Source: Lolium rigidum
Lineage: Eukaryota > Streptophyta > Magnoliopsida > Poales > Poaceae
Reading direction: 5' to 3'
Assembly: GCF_022539505.1 (NCBI RefSeq)
Contig: NW_025901021.1
Location: 1 to 64,000, forward strand
DNA length: 64,000 nt
Below are positions 1 to 11,520 of this stretch, in pieces. Each line of letters begins with the position of its first letter. The first letter of the stretch is position 1. The notes under the pieces are model-generated. The model saw nothing but the letters and a program-made list of their open reading frames with translations. It did no database searches and had not been told where the DNA came from. The position numbers were made by a program, and so were the translations under genes.

Positions 1-326
1 CCACTAGTGTAGATAGCTGGGAACCCCGGTCCATCTCTCATCATCATATACTCGTTCTACATGTCATTGGAAGTAGTATCAACTATTTTCTGGTGCCATT
101 ACCTCTGCGTTACTATTACTGCTGATGTGTTACTGTTACTATTGCTCTCATATTACTGCTGCTTTCACATCACCCCTGTTACTAGTGCTTTTCCAGGTGC
201 AGCTGAATTGACAACTCAGTTGTTAAGGCTTATAAGTATTCTTTACCTCCCCTTGTGTCGAATCAATAAATTTGGGTTTTACTTCCCTCGAAGACTGTTG
301 CGATCCCCTATACTTGTGGGTTATCA
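1..326 (+). repeat. 5' LTR, 3' portion only
   Basis: This is the terminal part of the 5' LTR, ending in TTATCA at 326. It is colinear with 5569-5894 of the 3' LTR. The rest lies upstream of the window. Confidence 0.9.
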
Positions 327-337
327 AGACTATTTTC

Positions 338-355
338 TGGCGCCATTGCCGGGGA
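338..355 (+). promoter_or_regulatory. Primer binding site, tRNA-Asp type
   Basis: TGGCGCCATTGCCGGGGA lies 11 bases after the 5' LTR. It matches the complement of the plant tRNA-Asp 3' end except for one base (A in place of G at the seventh position). It is where reverse transcription would be primed. Confidence 0.8.
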
Positions 356-538
356 GGCATAGCTCTACTCATAAGTTCACCTGGGGAGTACACTCTACCT
401 CTCTCTCTGTTTTTATTTTGTTTTACTTTGTTTTGCTTAGTTTACTTTTGTCTAGTTTATTTTTGTCTTGTTTTATTTGTCTCATATACCCAAAAATCCA
501 TAAAAATTTGAAAAACCAAAAAATTAAAAACTTCTGTT

Positions 539-1906
539 ATGGGAGAACCAACAACCTACTTGGAGCTTATGGAATGTTATAATTGTTATAGAGAATCAAG
601 AACTGGTAAAATAATGAGTGCTATGATAGAAAAATTGAATACAATTGCTAAAATCTTGCTTAAACGCCATGATATAAACTGTTGCTCTCAACAGGACACT
701 AAACATCTTAAATTTCAATGTGGCTTTAGTGAGGAATTTTTTATTAAGAACTATAATCGGAATTGCTATATTCATTATGGGTTCGAAGAGGTAGAACAAT
801 TTGTCTTATTTATGGGAGCCTCCGAGATAGAATCCTTCATGGTTGAGAATTATGAAACTTGTGTTGTTTGTAAGGACCTTAAAGATTATGTCTCTACTAT
901 CCTTAATTCTTGCATATAATGCTACAGTAGGAATCCTTATATCCTTGATTATAAAGAGAGACACATTAATGCACAAGAATGCACTCACAATTTGCAGGAA
1001 CCGGTGGAAGAAGAAATTGATGAACCTGAAAGCTCATTGGATGAAAAAGAGGAGGAAATTGATGAACCTGAAAGCTCATTGGATGAAAAAGAAGAGGAGA
1101 GCGACGAACAAAAGGAGGAAGAATGGATTAGCTACCCATGTCAACCTTCTAATGAGAGTAACTCTTTATCTCTTACACTATTTGATTGTCCTCCATGCTT
1201 ACCGGAAGAGGTTGAATGTTATGTTCCTGTGGATTCTCTTGAAATAGTACCTATGAGTAATACTTGTGAGAATGATTATGCTACTGTTATCTATGATAAT
1301 CCATGCTACTTTGATAAATCTTATGATAATGCTTTGTTTGTGCCCGATGTCGAAATGCATGGTACTAAAGAATTTTGTTTGGCAAATGTCTATGATAAAG
1401 CTCTAGATGATGGTCCTATGTTACTTGATAATATTAATTGTACTACTAATGAAAATGGGATTGGAGAGTTCTTGACTTATTCTATGAGTCCTATATCTAT
1501 TGAGATGGATCAACTACCTTGTTATATTATTAATAAAAGTAAGTTTGAAAGTTTTAATTCCACTATTCTTGAACTTGATAAAAATTATGTGTTTGGAAAT
1601 CATGAAAAGTATGCTGCATGTGATAGTTATATTGTTGAGTTTGTTCATGAAGCTACTGAAAATTATTATGAGAGAGGAAAATATGGTGGTAAAAAATTTC
1701 ATGGTACTAATACACATCTCTATGCGCTTAAAATTTTGAAGTTACACTTGTTCTATCTTCCTATGCTTGTTACTTTGCTTTTCATGAACTTGTTTATTTA
1801 CAAGATTCCTATGCATAGGAAGCATGTGAGACTTAAATGTGTTTTTAATTTGCTTTTTGATGCTCTCTTTTGCTTCAAATACTATTTCTTAGGAGAGCAT
1901 CATTAA
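539..1906 (+). pseudogene. Internal ORF of the non-autonomous element, split by one stop codon
   Basis: Two open stretches, 539-919 (126 codons) and 992-1906 (304 codons), are in the same frame, and the sequence between them is open apart from the TAA at 917-919. This suggests one ancestral ORF of about 455 codons with a single nonsense mutation. No gag zinc knuckle, DTG/DSG protease motif or RT motif is seen. The second part begins with a glutamate-rich segment in which a block of about 15 residues (EEIDEPESSLDEKEE) is repeated twice in tandem. A hydrophobic, membrane-like stretch lies near the C-terminus (about 1740-1800). The function is unknown. A structural or envelope-like role can be guessed from the C-terminal hydrophobic segment, but nothing shows it directly. 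Confidence 0.65.
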
Positions 1907-4364
1907 AACTGCTGAGCCCATCTTAATGGCTATAAAGAAAGAACTTCTTGGGAGATAACCCATGTGTTATTTTGCTACAGTACTTTGTTTTATATTTGTG
2001 TCTTGGAAGTTGTTTACTACTGTAGCAACCTCTCCTTATCTTAGTTTTGTGTATTGTTGTGCCAAGTGAAGCCTCTAATCGAAGGTTGATACTAGATTTG
2101 GATTACTGCGCAGAAACAGATTTCTTTCTGTCACGAATCTGGGCCTAATTCTCTGTAGGAAACTCAAAAAATTATGCCAATTTACGTGAGTGATCCCCAG
2201 ATATGTACGCAACTTTCATTAGTTTTGAGTTTTCTGATTTGAGCAACGGAAGTATTTATTTAAAATTCGTCTTTACTGGCTGTTCTGTTTTGGCAGATTC
2301 TGTCTCTGTTTTTTGCATTGTCTCTTGTGGACTTTAAGCGAGGTTTTCTAGACGTAGAGGGCTGTAGCTATTGTTTTATTGAGTTCTTGAAATGTGCCAC
2401 TACAGGACCAAGGTGGATTCGAATTTTTTGAGTACTAACCCCTCTAATGAAGTTTATGAGAAGTTTGGTGTGAAGGAAGTTTTCAAGGGTCAAGAGAGAA
2501 GGATGATATATGATCAAGAAGAGTGAAAAGCCTAAGCTTGGGGATGCCCCCGTGGTTCATCCCTGCATATTTCAAGAAGACTCAAGCGTCTAAGCTTGGG
2601 GATGCCCAAGGCATCCCCTTCTTCATCAACTTATCAGGTTTCTTCTATTGAAACTATATTTTTATTCGGTCACATCTTATGTGCTTTACTTGGAGCGTCT
2701 GTGTGTTTATTTTCGTTTTGTTTATGTTTGAATAAATTCGGATCCTAGCAATCCTTGTGTGGGAGAGAGACACGCTCCACTTTTTCATATGAACACTTGT
2801 TCTTCGTTTTACTTTTAATGTTCAATGATAAAAGTTGGAAGCTACAATACTTATTTGGCTGGAAAAGGAAAATGCCTCATATGTCTTGGATAATTTGACA
2901 CTTGGCAATTGTTTTGAGCTCTCAAGTAGATCATGATTAAGTTTTTTTTCATGTAGTTTAAACCTATTAGTGGAGAACTATTGTGAAGCTTGTTGAAATT
3001 GGTTTGCATAATTGATCTCTCTTAAGGTCTAGATATTTTCTGGTAAAAGTGTTTGAGCAACAAGGAAGAAAGTGTAGAGTATTATAATGCTTGCAATATG
3101 TTCTTATGTAAGTTTTGCTGTACCAGTTCATACTTGTGTTTGCTTCAAATAACCTTGCTAGCCCAAAGCCTTGTACTGAGAGGGAATGCTTCTCGTGCAT
3201 CCAAAACCTTGAGCCAAAACCTATGCCATGTGTGTCCACCATATCTACCTACTATGTGGTATTTCCTGCCATTCCAAGTAAATACTTCATGTGCTACCTT
3301 TAAACCTTCAAAATGCTTCTTAATTTGTGTTAATGTTTTATAGCTCATGAGGAAGTATGTGGTGTTTTATCTTTCAACCTTGTCATTTACTCTTGACAGA
3401 CTCTCACCAATGGACTAGTGGCTTCATCCGCTTATCCAATAATTTTGCAAAAAGAGCTGGCGCGGGGTTCCCAGCCCCAATTAATTAACTTTCATTAATA
3501 ATTCTCTTCACGTGTTTTGCCCCGATTCATCGGTAAGCAACTTAATTTTGCAAATAGACACTCCTTCATGGTATGTGAATGTTGGAAGGCACCCGAGGAT
3601 TCGGTTAGCCATGGCTTGTGAAAGCAAAAGGTTGGGAGGAGTGTCATCCATAAATAATGAAACTAAAATACATGTGTAAACAAAAGAGAAGAGGGATGAT
3701 CTACCTTGCTGGTAGAGATAACGTCCTTCATGGGAGCCGCTCTTGAAAGTCTGGTTGATGAGGTAGTTAGAGTGCCCACTACCATTCGTTGACAACAACA
3801 AACACCTCTCAAAACTTTACTTTTATGCTCTCTTTATGTTTTCAAAACCAAAGCTCTAGCACAAATATAACAATCAATGCTTCCCTCTGCGAAGGGCCAT
3901 TCTTTTACTTTATGTTGAGTCAGTTTACCTACTTCCTTCCATCTTAGAAGCAAACACTTGTGTCAACTGTGCATTGATTCTTACATACTTGCTTATTTGC
4001 ATTCATCATATTACTTGGTGTTGACCATTATCCATGAGATATACATGTTGAAAGTTGAAAGCAATTGCTGAAACTTAAAATCTTCCTTTGTGTTGCTTCG
4101 ATGCCTTTACTTTGAATCTATTGCTTTATGAGTTAACTCTTGTGCAAAGCTTTTGATGCTTGTCTTGAAAGTACTCTTCATGAAAAGTTTTGCTATATGT
4201 TATCTATTTGTTAGCAACTATAGATTATTGCCTTGAGTCACTTCATTCATCTCATGTGCTTTGTAATAGTATGATCAAGGTTATGTAAGTAGCATGTCAC
4301 TACAGAAATTACTCTTTTTATCGTTTACCTGCTCGGGACGAGCATGAACTAAGCTTGGGGATGC
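1907..4364 (+). other. Non-coding 3' internal region and polypurine tract
   Basis: No convincing ORF is present. The stretch is clearly similar to the reverse complement of 44196-46760 in the minus-strand element, for example the segment around a shared TACTACTGTAGCAACCT. It contains the motif AAGCTTGGGGATGC near 2540, near 2595 and again at 4351-4364; the last copy directly precedes the 3' LTR and fits a polypurine tract. Confidence 0.6.
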
Positions 4365-5894
4365 TGATACGTCCCCGACGTATCCATAATTTCTGTCGTT
4401 CCATGCTTGTTTTATGACAATACTTACATGTTTTGCTTGCACTTTATGATGATTTCATGCATTTTCCGGAACTAACCTATTAACAAGATGCCACGGTGCC
4501 AGTTCTCGTTTTCTCGTTGTTTTTGGTTCCGGAAAGGCTGTTCGGGCAATATTCTCGGAATTGGACGAAATCAACGCCAAACCTCCTATTTTTCCCGGAA
4601 GGCTCCGAACACCGAAGAAGAGTCAGAGAGGGGCCAGAGGGCCACCACACCCTAAGGCGGCGCGGCCAAGCCTAGGCCCGCGCCAGCCTAGGGTGAGGCG
4701 CCCCCAGGTGCCCCCTGCGCCGCCTCTTCGCCTATAAAACCCCTTTCGACCTAAAAACACCGTACCAATTGACGAAACTCCAGAAAGACTCCAGGGGCGC
4801 CACCGCCATCGCGAAACTCCAATTCGGGGGACAGAACTCTCTGTTCCGGCACCCTGCCGGGACGGGGAAGTGCCCCCGGAAGCCATCTCCTTCGACGCCA
4901 CCGCCTCCATCATGCTCCGTGAGTAGTTCCCCCATGGACTACGGGTTCTAGCTGTAGCTAGTTGGTATCATCTCTCCCATGTACTTCAATACAATGATCT
5001 CATGAGCTGCCTTACATGATTGAGATTCATCCGATGTAATCGGTGTTGTGTTTGTCGGGATCCGATGGATTGTTACATTATGATTGTCTATCTACAAAGT
5101 TTATGAAGTTATTGTTGCTGCAATCTTGTTATGCTCAATGCTTGTCACTAGGGCCCGAGTGGCATGATCTTAGATTTAAGCTCTATACTTATTGCTTAGA
5201 TTGTATCTACAAGTTGTATGCACATGTCTATGTCCGGAACCAAAGGCCCCAAAGTGACAGAAATTGGGACAACTGGAGGGGAAGGCTTAGATATGAGGAT
5301 CACATGTTTTCACGGAGTGTTAATGCTTTGCTCCGGTGCTCTATTAAAAGGAGTACCTTAATTTCCAGTAGATTCCCTTGAGGCCCGGCTGCCACCGGCT
5401 GGTAGGACAAAAGATGTTGTACAATTTTCTCATTGCGGGCACGTATGACTATATATGGAAAACATGCCTACATGATTAATAGACTTGATGTTCTGTCTTA
5501 ATGCTATTTCAATCCTATCAATTGCCCAACTGTAATTTGTTCACCCAACACTTGTTATTGGAGAGTTACCACTATTGTAGATAGCTGGGAACCCCGGTCC
5601 ATCTCTCATCATCATATACTCGTTCTACATGTCATTGGAAGTAGTATCAACTATTTTCTGGTGCCATTACCTCTGCGTTACTATTACTGCTGCTGTGTTA
5701 CTGTTACTATTGCTCTCATATTACTGCTGCTTTCACATCACCCCTGTTACTAGTGCTTTTCCAGGTGCAGCTGAATTGACAACTCAGTTGTTAAGGCTTA
5801 TAAGTATTCTTTACCTCCCCTTGTGTCGAATCAATAAATTTGGGTTTTACTTCCCTCGAAGACTGTTGCGATCCCATATACTTGTGGGTTATCA
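4365..5894 (+). repeat. 3' LTR, 1530 bp
   Basis: It begins TGATACGTCC and ends GGGTTATCA, so the tips form the short inverted repeat TGATA/TATCA. A TATA-like CTATAAAAC is near 4731-4739 and could be the LTR promoter. Confidence 0.88.
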
Positions 5895-6672
5895 CGTATC
5901 ACTCCACACCCTTATTTTCACACGAACTAGGGCATATTTAAAGGATAATTCATGAGTTTTACTATTTTTCAAGCAGCTTGCTAATTTGCCCCCACTCACA
6001 TGACTTTATGTCGATTTAATGAAAATAGGGCGAATTTGAACTACATGCGCGCGATAGTTTGAATTGTGCGCGCGGCAAATGGAACCGACTATTCCTCAAC
6101 CTTGTGCAAAGCAAATTAAACATGCAACTCCATTAAACACCACCTACCGCCCTTAATTATCACCCTGGTAGCCCGGACGCATGAACCCGCCCCCACCCAC
6201 CCACCCCTACACAACTTATCCCTGTCTGTGCGAAGAAGCTTCCCCTCAACGTCATTCTTCTCGAGACACACCAGCGGTCAAGTTGATCCATGGTAGGGCT
6301 GCTATCTCGAGCTCAATCATGCATCAGGCAAGACGGCCTAACGATTTGTATTTTCGTGATGCTGCTAAAAAAATTCATCAGTATGCTCGAACTAATTTCA
6401 CTTTATAGTTTTCCGCTCGATTTGTCCTCGACCGATTTGTTCGTTTGCGTGGGCATAGTAAATCTTGCACTCGATCCGTTAATTTTCTGAAATGTCATGG
6501 CAGAGTTTTGTACTCAATATTTTTGCTAAATTTTCGATGGGAATTTTTAGTTTTGTACTCGACATGATTGTTGAAATGCATAATCATATAGTATAGTTTT
6601 ATACTCGATGGATATACAATTCCTACTTCGCCTTAAATTAATCACCAACCACTGTATCATATAATTAAACAC
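5895..6672. other. No gene recognised
   Basis: AT-rich sequence follows the retrotransposon, with a short C-rich stretch near 6187-6215. ORFs at 6181-6408 and 6290-6490 have no recognisable domain and look like chance ORFs. The 6580-6672 stretch could be promoter or 5' leader of the next gene model. Confidence 0.4.
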
Positions 6673-7443
6673 ATGGACATAACTTGGATACTGCATGGAC
6701 ACTTATCTTCCCCTTCATATAAAAATGGTGTTCAACACTTTATGGGGTTTGTTAGAGCTCATGAAGGTCACAACCTAGACGTGTATTGCCCGTGTTGCAC
6801 ATGTATGAATGGTGAGAGGAGGCCTCAACATGTAGTGGAAGATCATTTACACATTTTTGGGATGGACCGCACATATGTTAGGTGGGTTTATCATGGTGAA
6901 CAATATGATGATCCTTTAGTGGGAGAAGCAGATATTTACCATCCAGATCACCTAGGACAAGCGAGAGAAGAAGATCTTGCTCACACTGTATGTGTGCTGG
7001 CATATGCAGTTAATTATTTATATTGATGTTGCCGTTGTTTCGATCAATAGTTTGCATTTCTGTGCAAGTTTTTGTACTCATTAACTTGTTGCAGATGGAT
7101 GAACGGGTAGGAGAGAAAAAGCGCTTGCTTCATGAAAGGGGTTTCAGCTCTGGGACCTGTGCTATGCCAGATGAGAAGGTAAATCTGTAAAACGACATTT
7201 GTTCAGGTTGCATCCCTTAGATGTTTGTCTAATCAGTTTATGTACTAATTTCAGAAGCATAGAGTTGAAGAGGTCTCTCAGTTTGATGGGAGAGTTGAAG
7301 ATGAATCTCGGTTTCATAAGAATCATGAAGATGATTATGAGACAGCTACACCTGAGGTTTTCATGCCATGCGATTTATCTGCAGAAGAGAGAGATGCACC
7401 TGGTGATGGTACCGATGATCCTGCTCCTGACATTATCGTGTAA
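6673..7443 (+). CDS. CACTA transposase-associated (TAD) domain protein, three-exon model
   Basis: The first exon (6673-6987, 105 codons) has the hallmarks of the transposase-associated domain that precedes the TNP2-type transposase of CACTA elements: a GV..F..F segment, a Cys cluster YCPCCTCMNG, then HL...G...Y..W..HGE. A GT at 6988 and an AG at 7093-7094 define a 107 bp intron. Exon 2 is 7095-7178 (28 codons). A second intron (7179-7254) has GT/AG borders. Exon 3 runs 7255-7443 and ends at TAA. All three exons are phase 0, which supports the model. After the TAA the same frame stays open to about 7658 and repeats the acidic motif DAP.DGTDD, so the TAA may be a nonsense mutation. No transposase catalytic domain follows. 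It could be the decayed 5' part of a CACTA transposase gene or a domesticated TAD gene. Confidence 0.6.
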
Positions 7444-7896
7444 AGTGAAGTAGGTGGTGCATCTGTTATAACTTCTTTAAGTTCTGATGCACCTGTGGAC
7501 GGTACTGATGACGAGCCTTTCATAGACAAAGATCCTCACCTAAGATTATCCAGCCTACAGAAGGAGGCCGTGGAAAGAGTACACATCTTTGCGTTGAAGT
7601 GGATGCACGCCCGGAGATCATTAGGGGTGTCCGGTAGTCTCAAGACCACCCAGCCATGATGCAAATTGTATAGCTACTTTATGATTCATACTCTTATGTT
7701 CTGGTGCTGTAGTATATACTATGTATGTTATGATTTGTACGCCTTTGGCGCTAGAACTATAATTCATCGTTCAGTGGATGATCGCGTTGAAAATTTGACA
7801 CCCACACAATCAGATCATCGTATGCATAGTAGCACAATTACTTGTACAGGGAGTCCTGCCAGCGCATTTATGGGTAGCATGAAACATTTTCAGGTA

Positions 7897-8012
7897 CTCC
7901 CAATGATTCATATTAATTGACTCAACTTTGTCTAGATATGGATGTATCTAGATGCATTTGTTAACTTGATACATCCGTATCTTGACAAAGTTGAGTCAAT
8001 TAATATGAATCG
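7897..8012. mobile_element. Stowaway-like MITE hairpin
   Basis: Arms of about 44 bp (7905-7950 and 7969-8011) are near-perfect inverted repeats containing AATTGACTCAACTTTGTC. The left tip CTCCCAATG after a TA fits a Stowaway end. The right tip (CGGTTTAAA) has lost the GGAG consensus, so the element is slightly decayed. Confidence 0.7.
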
Positions 8013-9318
8013 GTTTAAACCGCCCAAGTCCTCGAGCAGTTAGTTTATTGACTCTGGACTCCAAGCCTCTCGCGGCAAGCCATCGACGAAGCTTTGACCA
8101 ACTCTTGGACCGCTTTTTTTTTGCGAATCGCAAAGCTTTGACCAGTTCCTCTCGGGATACAACACGCTGGTGAGCTTGCACGATTGTCATGAGCACTTTC
8201 CGGTAGAACTTCCTCTGCAGCGCCCTCAAGCCGCGGCTGCGAGATAGCATGCAGTGCCTCGAGGATGGACGGAACTCGGGATCTCAGGGCAGGGGATCCG
8301 CCTCATCCGAGAACGATCTCCAACGGGTCAACGAGGACATGCATTGCAGCTAGGGGATTTGGTTTTTTTTAGCTTGGGATTTGGGGGTTTTTTGGATAGG
8401 GGGGAGGAAGAAGAAGAAGGAACAACATGCGTGATTGGCGCGTGGCGGTGTGCTTGATTTCGAATTTTTGTGAGATGTTTAAGATCCCTGGTACAATTCG
8501 GGGGTTCCGGGACGTGCCAATGCCTCCCGCCGGGCAGCGTCAAGTGAATTTGGGGTGCCACACTATGGGTCCCAGTTTCAGTGAGACATGTAATGACCCG
8601 TCAAATCAGTTAGTTCACTGTGTAATAAAATATGTTACCCCTCCCCTTTTTGTAGACCCCCTTTTCTCCTGATCGAGTGTTGATCGGTGCAAGCCACTAG
8701 CTCGATCCACTCCTTTCGCCTCCACCGTCCATGCATCCAGCTTGGAGTGGCAAGCTGCATCTAGATCATTGGATTAGGTAGTACTAGTAATTTTATTTAC
8801 TTTCTCAAGATTGGTTCTTTTTACTCACCTTGAGATCTTGCTGCCTAGCTAGGAGCATTTCCTATTTTGGGAAAAGGAGTGTCTTTATGGTCACCCTCGG
8901 GTTGGGAGTGATTTATGGGGGTGGAGGCGGGGGCTACCTTTGCTTGGACTAGGGTGTTCTTTCTTTATTTGACGACATTTGCAACCTTTGTAGTTTCTGC
9001 TGATATTCACTGCATCTTTTGTCAGCTTTCACAAGCAAGGAAAGAACTCGGGGGACACCATGCATGTGGGCAGTTGGCTAAGCCTGAGATGCGTCCCCAT
9101 CCCCGCAAAGCAGTTACTTCGTTTGCGTATCCACTCTTTTCCTTTTAAGTATCTGTCTGTATCCTCAATGTATCCATATGGTCAAATGCAAAGCTTGATG
9201 CTTCTAGAAGATGCTTAAAGTAGCACATGTATTGAGTTGTTCGTGCATAAAGCCTCTGTGACACCATGCGATATATTCTCTGTATCTGGTTGGTACCTCT
9301 AGGTTCCGTGCTGAGGCT
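8013..9318. other. No gene confidently recognised; leader region of the B3-like locus
   Basis: On the minus strand 8250-7996 is open for 84 codons of Arg/Lys-rich sequence with no recognised domain; it overlaps the MITE, which argues against a real gene. A GA-rich tract is at 8398-8422. The segment 8660-9318 may hold promoter or 5' untranslated sequence of the gene that starts at 9319, but no clear TATA box was identified. Confidence 0.35.
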
Positions 9319-9465
9319 ATGGGGAACGAGAATAGCGCCCCACCTGCTGCAGGAGCATGGCCCGATCTGCAACACAAGAAGCGAAATGCCACTGCCGAGC
9401 TGGGCAGGGACTGCCCAGGGGTAATTTTTTTAACCAACTTACCATTATGTAGTCTAAATCTGATA

Positions 9466-9840
9466 CTCCCTCAGATCCAAATTATTTGACTCAACTATGT
9501 GTAGATACAGATGTATCTAGATGTGTTTTAGCTCTAGATACTATTACCTCCACCCCAAAGCTTAGGGCTTATATTATTTTTAGAAAGTCAAACTATGCCA
9601 TGTTTGACTAAGCTTTTACCTAAAATCATTAACATGCAAAATACAAAATTAATATCATTAAATAGATAATGAAATATATTTTCCTATGGTATCTACAAAA
9701 TATTATATTTGTTGATAGAATGGTCTAAAATTTGGTCAAACTTTACTTGGTTTGACTTCTCAAAAAGAAATAAGCCTTAAACTTTGGGATGGAGGTAGTA
9801 CATGCATATCTAGACAAAGCTGAGTCATCTAGTTTTGAGG
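9466..9840. mobile_element. Stowaway-like MITE (outer), split by another MITE
   Basis: The left tip CTCCCTCAGATCCAAATTAT and right tip ATCTAGTTTTGAGG form an imperfect inverted repeat flanked by TA (9464-9465 and 9841-9842). The arms contain GACTCAAC.ATGT and its complement, as in the 7.9 kb MITE. It lies in intron 1 of the B3-like locus. Confidence 0.65.
9547..9795. mobile_element. Stowaway-like MITE (inner) nested in the outer MITE
   Basis: The ends CCTCCACCCCAAAGCTTAGG and CTTTGGGATGGAGG are inverted repeats flanked by TA on each side (9545-9546 and 9796-9797). The AT-rich body includes inverted AAAGTCAAAC/GTTTGACTT segments. The insertion separates the two arms of the outer MITE. Confidence 0.68.
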
Positions 9841-9879
9841 TATGTCCATAGCTAGTGTTCATGGTGCAAAAGGGTAAGA

Positions 9880-11520
9880 GCATCCACTATATGCATAGTC
9901 TATATCATATAGTAATTCAATATCACTCTTGAGGTCTATTTTTTGCTATTCATATGCAGACTTAAACTTTAGGGCCTTTACTCAAAAGGAAGATCAAAAC
10001 TGCGGCTGACAAGGTTGCTACCAGTATGTTGATGCCTCCCCCATCTTCTAAATACCTCTACAAGCATGAGGCTACGCGCCAGCTGGGATGTAACTTTTTA
10101 ATGAATATGGTATATTTTCTTAATCCACATACATGCCTTGATTTTTGTTTGTTTATTGTCGGTTTTGTCTAATGCTTCCCAAAAGTTCAGAAACACCAAA
10201 TTCGTTTGCTTACAATCATCATACACTAATGTTCATCTACTCTCCAATTCCCCTAACCCAACAAAAAATGATGTTAATTATGATTTTTAGATTAAAAGTA
10301 CCATTAGCCACTGTTAATTATGATTTTGAGATTAAAAGGTCATTTTCCATTTTTAATTACAATTTTTAGACAAAAGATTAGTTTAACCTAGATCCGTTAT
10401 TCTCTCCAATTTTCCCAACCGAACAAAAAAGGTAACATTCTGTTCCTCCCCTTTATCCAAACTGAATGCGGGGATGGAACCATTCCATTCCTCTGAAACG
10501 GAACCATTCCACTTCATTGCACGCCATTCTAGAACCGAACACACCCTTCCATTGTTGTGAACTGTTGTTTATACACAACCAAATTCTTCCACTTAAATCT
10601 AACACTATATGCATCAATCTGTCTCATAGACATTCAATATGACTACTGAGATCTGTTCGCATTCATATGCAGGCTGAAACTGCTGCGCCTTTACTCAAGT
10701 GGATAAAAAATGAGGCTGATGAGGCTGCTGGGAGGACGATGGTGCCGGCACCATCTTCCGAAAACCTATACAAGCAAGAGGTCACGGGCCCGCTAGGTGG
10801 TCACCTTTTAATGAATCTGGTGTATTTTCTTAATCCACATACATGATTTTATTTTGTCTGTTTATCGTTGGTTTTGTTTAATGCTTACCAAAAGTTCAGA
10901 AACACCAGGTTTGCTTAGAATCATCATACACTAATTTTTCACCTTTCAGTCTGTCTCATCCAGCATATAAACTGTTGAGTTATGTTGGTTTCTTTTGTAA
11001 TCATTTACATTATTGTGAACTGTTGTCTATGCACAACCCTATTATTCCACTTACATCTAGCACTATATGCATCAGTCTGTCTCATAGATTTATTCAGTAT
11101 CAGTGCTGAGTTCTGTTGCTATTCATATCCAGGATGAAACTTCTGCGCCTATACTCAAATGGATAAAAAATGATCCGTGTGAGGATGTTGTGAAGACCAT
11201 GGTGCCGCCACCATCTTCTGAAAACCTCTACAAGAACAAGGCCACGGGCCGGTTCAATATCACTGCTGATGTCTGTTGCTATTCAATTTTTCATATGCAC
11301 ACTCAAACTGCTAAGCCTTCACTGGTCAAAAGGATTGAAACTGCTGCTGATGAGGCATCTGCAGAGGCTGCCACCAAGTTCCTGTCAGCCCCACCTTTTG
11401 GATGCGTATATAAGCGCAAGTCCAACCACCAGCCGAGCGGTAACCATCCAAGGGTTCGGGTATATTTTCTTAAGCCACATATATACATGCCATGATTTAT
11501 GTCTGATATTCTCACCGGCT
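9880..11520 (+). repeat. Four tandem copies of an exon-plus-intron module
   Basis: Each copy has a leader (ATATGCAT...TTCATATGCAG), an exon of about 50 codons (motifs PLLKWIKN, PSSENLYK) and, when complete, a trailing GTATATTTTCTTAA-type donor region. Exon copies are at 9960, 10673, 11133 and 11301. Between the third and fourth copies the intron is largely deleted and the acceptor AG before 11301 has become AC; the frame reads straight through, giving one fused 107-codon exon. Copies two to four are open; the first has an early stop. The stretch 10372-10560 within the first intron looks like an additional repeat insertion. Confidence 0.65.

Larger units (their letters stand above)
1..5894 (+). 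mobile_element. Non-autonomous Gypsy-like LTR retrotransposon, 5' end outside window
   Basis: Two direct terminal repeats are visible: the last 326 bp of the 5' LTR (1-326) and a whole 3' LTR (4365-5894). They align without indels at an offset of 5568 and differ at only 3 positions (8, about 125 and 308). A tRNA-Asp-type primer site follows the first LTR and a purine-rich tract precedes the second. The internal domain (327-4364) has one interrupted reading frame and no recognisable gag, protease, RT, RNase H or integrase, so the element would need an autonomous partner. The LTR resembles the Sabrina/WHAM-like group of Triticeae Gypsy elements, but the exact family name is not certain. The 5 bp after the element (5895-5899, CGTAT) should match its left flank outside the window. 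Confidence 0.88.

Noticed and set aside
338..355. Possible tRNA gene fragment
   Set aside because: The match is only the 18-base complement of a tRNA 3' end next to an LTR, which is a primer binding site.
4623..5381. ORFs in the 3' LTR of the first element
   Set aside because: They are short, overlapping on both strands and inside an LTR.
7996..8250. Minus-strand ORF of 84 codons, Arg/Lys-rich
   Set aside because: It overlaps a MITE arm, shows no domain and has no supported flanking exons.
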